From Amaurobius ferox (taxonomy: Eukaryota > Arthropoda > Arachnida > Araneae > Amaurobiidae), in NCBI GenBank assembly GCA_951213105.1, contig OX578155.1:36866484-36930483 (forward strand): a stretch of DNA of 64,000 bases. The letters run 5' to 3'. The notes under the pieces were generated by a model. That model was not told where the DNA came from, made no database searches, and saw only the letters and a list, made by a program, of their open reading frames with translations. Below, piece after piece: positions 57,663 to 64,000 of the stretch. The translations under genes were made by a program, and so were the position numbers. Every line of letters starts with the position of its first letter. Positions within the stretch are counted from its first letter, which is position 1.

Positions 57663-58426
57663 ATCTTAAAAGAAAAACATGTCAAGTGTATGGCCTAATG
57701 TGTTTTCACATCACTAAAAGGGATGAACATTCAGATACCTATACAATTATGCTTTCAAAAATATTTCTATTTATTTTTTAATATATGAATTGGCTGTATC
57801 TTAATTAAGCCTTTATATATTGCGAAAATACGACTGGAGATTATATTTTCAGTAAATTAAGAAATAATATATCGTATAAGGATGTCGATTTAATCTGACT
57901 GCAGTTTTCAGCTTAAATTAAAAACGGTTTACTTATTAGAAGTTTTAAAATATTGAGGAAACAGTTGACCGATCCTTGCCATGTCCCCATTCACCTGAAA
58001 TGTTTTCAAGAAATAACCATTTCGCATTTATATTAAAATAAGGTTTACTGAAGGTTTTATTTCTACACAAGAGCTGTGACAGTTTTAATGTCATTGAAAT
58101 AATTATGTTGAAAAAGTAGCAATATTGTGCAATCAAGAACTTTGGAGCAGTTTACTGTCGTCTAATTGCCTAATCACTGAATCCAGAATATACATTTGAG
58201 AGAATACTCATCTTTTGGGATACACAGAGATTCCATTGGCGGAATGTGTTTATGGTAGATAGTGCACAACTTATTATTTTATATATCATAGTGGACATAA
58301 TATTAATAATCTGGCATTGTATCCAGTGCTACATTAAGTTCGTCAATAGAGCATTTGCAGTTTATTCAGGGTCTATTATAAAAGTTTTGCGTTTGACTTA
58401 TTTGAACTAAAGATATCAGACAGGCA
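57663..58426. other. unit spacer between RNA-X and U3
   Basis: Colinear with other units; no gene seen. Confidence 0.5.
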
Positions 58427-58436
58427 TCTACCAGAA
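58427..58436 (+). promoter_or_regulatory. PSE-like promoter motif of U3
   Basis: TCTACCAGAA at -59 from 58486. Confidence 0.7.
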
Positions 58437-58485
58437 ATGAAGGAAAGTAAATGATTTCAGTAGTTTTTCTCCCTCAGGTTAGAGT

Positions 58486-58693
58486 AAGATCATACTTCAT
58501 AGGATCATTTCCATAGTATGATTAGCGAGTTCACTCACCGAACTTCGCAGAAAACCCAACCACGATGATGTGGCAAGGGGTTTCATCCCGAGCGTGAAGC
58601 CGGCACATCAGCAACTTGTTGCTGTTGGCCATTGATGATCGCGCTCTCGACGTTTTTACGCCGAGGGAAGGATGAATCTCTGTCTGAGTGGTT
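58486..58693 (+). ncRNA. U3: U3 snoRNA gene with a substitution in box A
   Basis: Full-length with promoter. Nucleotide 27 is C instead of T (GGATCATTTCCATAGT), within the otherwise invariant box A that pairs with pre-18S rRNA, so this copy may be hypomorphic if expressed. Confidence 0.93.
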
Positions 58694-60837
58694 CCCAATT
58701 ATATTAAATATATGTTGTTTTAACAAGTAAATCGAAGGCAACGGAAAAGCCAACATTTCTAGCTACAAATTGTGGCCTAAATTTTAATTGCCTACTGTAT
58801 GAAACACAGACTGATATATACAGACATTAATTCATATCAAATTGGCACGCTTGGCACTGGTCGATGACGTTTTCGCCAAGACGTTCTGTTAATATAACCC
58901 TATTTGACTCTGAATGCAACCCTTACACAGCCATGCTTTCTTGTAGCGTATTACAGTGCAAAAAGATTATTTGTTAAGTGAATCGATAATTACAAGAAAG
59001 GATTACCAATTGAAAAAGCATTACCTTCAAAATGTATGTAATTTATTTTTATTTAAATGAAAAGTTTATTTGTTATCCATCCCATATTTCATCCTATGCA
59101 CGTGATCATAAAAAATGAATGATGTATTATCACTGCGGACTAGACCAAATTCCAAGAAGCAGTGGTATTATTAGTTAAAAAAACCTTTTCCGTATTTTTA
59201 TAAGATGTACAAAAATTGATATTTGGATAGCTTTTCCTAGTACAAATTAAATTGATTATGGTATTGTATAGGTATATATTTCGAATACTTTTTAATAACT
59301 AAAGCAATGGGGAAAATACTCCGCCCCCTTGTAATTAAAGATTGAGTTCCTCAGCTTTGATCGTACATTTATGTAAAATGTTACTTGTTACAAGAATTTT
59401 AGTGTATTTAGAAAAAATTACATTATGAGCACCTCCATAATAAATTGATAAGTAAGAAATTTAATAATCATATAGTAATCGTATAATATCATAGAAGTTT
59501 AATAATCAATAATCATAGTTGTATAATATTACTGTCTTTTGAGTATGTTAGCTTATAATTTTTGGTGCATAACGATTTACAGTAATGTAAATGCGTCAAT
59601 TTTTTATTTAGTTTATGATTACATGAATTAAATATATAGCTATGTTTATTTATTTAAATTCACTCAAACAAATAAATATATTACAGATAAAAATATTTTT
59701 AAATGCTGATCATTTTTATAGTTTAAAAATTATAAAAGTACAGTAGCGTAATTTTTATGCCCGCATTAACATAAAACCGTCAAACGTACGATAGTCGCCA
59801 AATCTAGCAGCCGGACTTTGTTTACATCGTAGCTCCGATGGTTGGCTCCCCGAATGCTAGTGTCCATGCGAAATCCCTTGTTAAAGATGTTGCCATGGGT
59901 TCCTATGGAAGTGATCCTTCTGAATATGGTAATCTGCGGTGCGAAATATAGTGAATATAAGAAATAGTTTGAAATCCGCGCATTGATCTGATCATATTCT
60001 GAGACACATTTTGAAGCACCGCAAGAGGTCGCTGATATCAACCGTTACGTATTTTTTCCCAAAATTTAACATTGTTGCGCACTTTGTGATTTTCAATGTC
60101 TACGTTGGAGTTTCCATTTTACGCCTGTTTCATAGGACATACATTTGTTTACTAAGGATGGAAAATACGTATCAACAATCATTGCAAATACACCACGAAT
60201 GTGTAATAAAAACCTATTTCCAACTGTGGGATAACCCTTTTCTGACGTATCCTTTAGATGCCATTTCCACCTGTGTGTTGGTAATTTAAAATGACGTATA
60301 CGTAATATCTTGAAATGTTGGGATTACGTCACAAACACGTATCCTCAAGCATTGAAAATGAGCCTTTAAAACTTATGAATATTTCATAAATAATTATTAC
60401 CAATTTGGCAACACGCATAAGCAACCGCTGAACATTCATCATATCGCGACCTTTGCACATACATTAAAAATTTTTATTTTTGTAAAAATATCTAAAAATA
60501 AAATGTATATTGAAATCACAGAAAAAAAAAAATAAATGATACATTAAGTAATTTACTGTAATGCACCTTTTCAATAAAGATATTAATATTAAGTTTCCTA
60601 TAAGCTGACAGAAATAAATGTTTCATTATTAGACGACTGCATTAGCAGGTCAAATCTGAATGTTGTTGAATAGGTATTTCCGAATTGTATAGGGGAATTA
60701 AAAATGCCACCAAGAGAATTTTTTGGGGCATCTCCTACTACTCTCCTTAACAAAATATTGTTGTTTATTACTGTTTATGCTGCCTGGACTGACTCCTGTC
60801 CAATGCAATTTTTCTTAAATTATCCCTCCTCCCTGTG
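58694..60837. other. unit spacer between U3 and SINE
   Basis: Colinear with other units; no gene seen. Confidence 0.5.
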
Positions 60838-61130
60838 TTGTTGTTGTTGTTGAGACCCAGACCGTCCGACCTACCAGAAAGGTGCAAGGCAACTGTTTGG
60901 ACGGCCGGGAAGTGCCACACAATTTAGACCGGAACCCAGTGGGGGAGGCATCCACAGGGACCGTACCCTACTTCCCCTACCACCAACCTCTCGGAAGGAC
61001 TTACGGACCCACATGTTTAACGTGATCGTACTCCGCGTGAACACGGCGGCAGTTTTGGCAGTGGCTGGAATCGAACCCGGGCCAACCGAGTGCAACTCCA
61101 GCGCGCTAACCAATGGGCTACCGCACCCTG
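60838..61130 (-). mobile_element. array-unit SINE copy
   Basis: Same ancestral insertion as 34822-35114. Confidence 0.9.
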
Positions 61131-63101
61131 CCTCCCTGTGTGTCACAAGCTGACAAAAACCGTTTTTAATAGAGGTCTGATTTTTAACACTCATGTGTCA
61201 ATTCAAATTACCGTAGAATTAATTCCATGGATAGTCCGGCCCTCCTCGTGAAAGTGTACCGCTCTTTTTTTGGCAGTTAAAGTGTACCCTCAATTAAGTT
61301 AGCAGATTTCCGCCCCCGTTTACATTCCTGGGGTCCCTTTTGTCGTATTTAAAGGGATGCATCAACGGAAATCTCCCTGTTTCTATAAGCGGAAAATTTT
61401 CTTTAACCAACTGGCATTTTTTAGTGCACCCTTCCTATTTCCGTAACTTTCAATCCCATTAGGGAGAAACCGATCTCATTAGACTGAATTCTACGGTTGA
61501 CGGAATGTTGATGCTTGAATGTTTAATATAATACCTTTACAAGTACATCTTTTTACCCAAACTATGAATTGTAGAGAAATTTGAGATGGAATTTCTGAAC
61601 GAAATTCATTCTTTTAAAATGGAATTTCAGAATGATATTCATTCCTTTAAAATTATGACTCTGGACAAATTAAGTAATAAGTTATGCAATAAAAATATAA
61701 TTTATTATGGGTAAATTTCAGTAATTTTCGTAAAGGTTATTAATTTACTGTACATCAGATGAGAGACGACAAATGAATAATTTCACAAAGTTTTTGGCAG
61801 AAATATTATCTTCCGAAAGATTTGAATACAAATTACAGCTCAAAGGTGTTGCAGCAAGAACCGAATCGCGATTGCTGACAGCGACATCTAGCGGTTTCTT
61901 AAAATTAGGCGCAGTTTTTGATCTTTGGTTTACACACTGGCCTACATAGCCACTGTAGTATTGATGAACGACCCGAATAATGTAAAGTAAATGTTCAATT
62001 TCCCCTTTTAAGTAATAACTTGCTGCGTTTTACCGAAAATATTCGATGAAGCAATCAAACCTTATTCGCAAAAAATTATTTTCTATTTTAATGTAGTCGA
62101 TGCAATGCCTATGCGCATCATGTGGCAAATTGAGGAATGTATAATGTCGAATAACTTTTTACTATTTCAAAAATTGCCTCTACTTCTAGTTAAAATATGC
62201 CTTGGGATCTATTTATTAGATCGCTGCTACGTTGTTCCGAAAGCACAATAATTGGATTTATTATCCTTCGATCTGAATGTATGGTTTGATGGGCGTGGTT
62301 TAGTAAGATTATGAAGAAAAAGGCAATTTTGAAACGGATTAGAAAATAGAACCGCCGTGGGCTCCTGATAACAGCAATTTCCTAAATATTTTATTTTTCC
62401 AGTCTTACTAATCATGTTTTATTCATTTTCTTCATATTTGAAATTGTAACGCATCTATTTTAGGTAAGTTTTTCATGCGATTCTTCTAGAAAAAAATTTC
62501 AAAAACAGTAATATACAGAGAAAATATAGTTTCACTTTTGCATAATTTTACTATCATCAAAGTCCGAACACTTTATTTATTGAACTAACTATTTTTTGCG
62601 AAAATATGTATCCGAATTGCAAGTCGTTTGGACTGCAAAATTTTTGTTTTCTTTAAACAGTTTTTGTAAAAGGTATTACTTGTTTGTATGTGAATGTTAT
62701 TTTGATTATTCTTAAGCCATACGTCATTTTGTAAGTTTGAAGGTCTGACCTGTCATTAATTTTATCATATATTTTCCATCAATTGCTCTGATGTGCGTTA
62801 AACATGAAGTCGGTGCTTCGATTCCCTTTCATGAGATTCCATCTTAAAATTTATTTGTGAAATGCGGTGGGTTCCGGATATTCGACAAAAAAGAATGTTT
62901 TAAGAATGTCATGTGTGGCCTAAGAATGCTATGAAACCTCGGTTAGACCGATATCTACGATGTAAAATTTGAAATCTTAATATTGTATCTAGTTTCCAGA
63001 TTGAAAAATAGAATTATTTTTTAATACAAAAATATATTCCCATTAAAATAGAACAACAGAATTAGTTCAGATGCATAATTTCTACTAGAATTATATTATG
63101 T
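61131..63101. other. unit spacer between SINE and RNA-X
   Basis: Colinear with other units; no gene seen. Confidence 0.5.
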
Positions 63102-63111
63102 TCCACTAAAA
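63102..63111 (+). promoter_or_regulatory. PSE-like promoter motif of RNA-X
   Basis: TCCACTAAAA at -59 from 63161. Confidence 0.65.
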
Positions 63112-63160
63112 TAATGCGACAAAACCTTTCATAATTTAACATTGTTGTTTAGGAGTTGTC

Positions 63161-63295
63161 ATTAGTAGGGTCAATTCTTGGCCTGAAAGTAACCGATGAT
63201 GACTGCGGGTGATGATTTATGTGAATTATATCCCTCGGTGTCTATGGGATCGCAACGCCCATAGGCATTCATGTCTGAGTCTTCTACTAATGACC
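63161..63295 (+). ncRNA. RNA-X gene, intact with promoter
   Basis: Matches the reference copy at 51896-52030. The unit continues to the window end; the next U3 would start about 118 bases beyond it. Confidence 0.65.
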
Positions 63296-64000
63296 ATCTT
63301 AAAAGAAAAACATGTCAAGTGTATGGCCTAATGTGTTTTCACATCACTAAAAGGGATGAACATTCAGATACCTATACAATTATGCTTTCAAAAATATTTC
63401 TATTTATTTTTTAATATATGAATTGGCTGTATCTTAATTAAGCCTTTATATATTGCGAAAATACGACTGGAGATTATATTTTCAGTAAATTAAGAAATAA
63501 TATATCGTATAAGGATGTCGATTTAATCTGACTGCAGTTTTCAGCTTAAATTAAAAACGGTTTACTTATTAGAAGTTTTAAAATATTGAGGAAACAGTTG
63601 ACCGATCCTTGCCATGTCCCCATTCACCTGAAATGTTTTCAAGAAATAACCATTTCGCATTTATATTAAAATAAGGTTTACTGAAGGTTTTATTTCTACA
63701 CAAGAGCTGTGACAGTTTTAATGTCATTGAAATAATTATGTTGAAAAAGTAGCAATATTGTGCAATCAAGAACTTTGGAGCAGTTTACTGTCGTCTAATT
63801 GCCTAATCACTGAATCCAGAATATACATTTGAGAGAATACTCATCTTTTGGGATACACAGAGATTCCATTGGCGGAATGTGTTTATGGTAGATAGTGCAC
63901 AACTTATTATTTTATATATCATAGTGGACATAATATTAATAATCTGGCATTGTATCCAGTGCTACATTAAGTTCGTCAATAGAGCATTTGCAGTTTATTC
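63296..64000. other. unit spacer at the window end
   Basis: Colinear with 52031-52740. No gene seen; the array is open to the right. Confidence 0.5.

Larger units (their letters stand above)
17913..64000 (+). repeat. tandem array of ~5.63-kb units carrying U3 snoRNA and RNA-X genes
   Basis: Homologous points recur at fixed spacing. U3 starts at 20717, 46641, 52854 and 58486 (truncated at 32514); RNA-X starts at 19758, 26405, 44730, 51315, 51896, 57528 and 63161. Uninterrupted units are 5,632-5,633 bp; 46641 to 52854 is 6,213 bp because of a ~581-bp internal duplication. The first unit begins in mid-unit at 17913 (CTGATTTTTAA, equivalent to about 35160) and is visibly more diverged; the rest differ by only scattered bases. 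Retrotransposons interrupt the units between 21355 and 46630. The array runs off the right edge of the window. Confidence 0.95.

Overview
This is eukaryotic, AT-rich, repeat-dominated DNA, almost certainly from an arthropod. The BEL/Pao polyprotein and Jockey-clade LINEs are of the kind common in spider genomes, so an arachnid is my best guess, at moderate to low confidence. There is no ordinary host protein-coding gene. The window divides near position 17913.

LEFT PART (1-17912) is a patchwork of transposable elements. It holds a BEL/Pao LTR retrotransposon (1-5894; only the last bases of its 5' LTR are inside the window), a composite SINE whose head is 5S rRNA-derived and whose body is shared with a tRNA-headed SINE (6072-6457), a tRNA-headed SINE with a perfect 15-bp target duplication (6809-7088), two direct copies of a ~1-kb non-autonomous repeat (7381-9325) plus a fragment of a third, a relic of a gag-only LINE (12263-12965), a diverged ~142-bp satellite (13740-15128), and two foldback elements lying in inverted orientation (15133-17897).

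RIGHT PART (17913-64000, continuing past the window) is a tandem array with a 5,632-5,633-bp unit. I recognise a U3 snoRNA gene in each unit: box A, C', C and D sequences match animal U3. A second, unidentified 135-nt RNA gene (here RNA-X) has box C/D-like motifs, a terminal stem and an internal hairpin. Both genes carry the same promoter motif, TCYACYARAA, at exactly -59 to -50. Each unit also carries one fixed SINE. The leftmost unit is partial and diverged, as expected at an array edge. One unit has a ~581-bp internal duplication that truncates an RNA-X copy.

The array is invaded by non-LTR retrotransposons of the Jockey clade: two RT-bearing families (JkA: 21355-26393 and 45692-46630; JkB: 27363-32513 and 39390-44718) and a gag-only family (JkC: 36338-38569). 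Four consecutive snoRNA-gene starts carry an insertion. In the three with clean 3' junctions the junction is at -10 of U3 or RNA-X, and in the two JkB copies the 5' junction is exactly at +1. The insertions therefore separate the snoRNA promoter from its gene and place the LINE directly behind the promoter. All five LINEs end in a short GC-rich hairpin about 30-40 nt from the 3' terminus and have no poly(A) tail. I think this snoRNA-gene-start-targeting, promoter-capturing LINE system, with its gag-only partner, is the most notable content of the window. Gene identities come from motif recognition by eye; no database search was possible.
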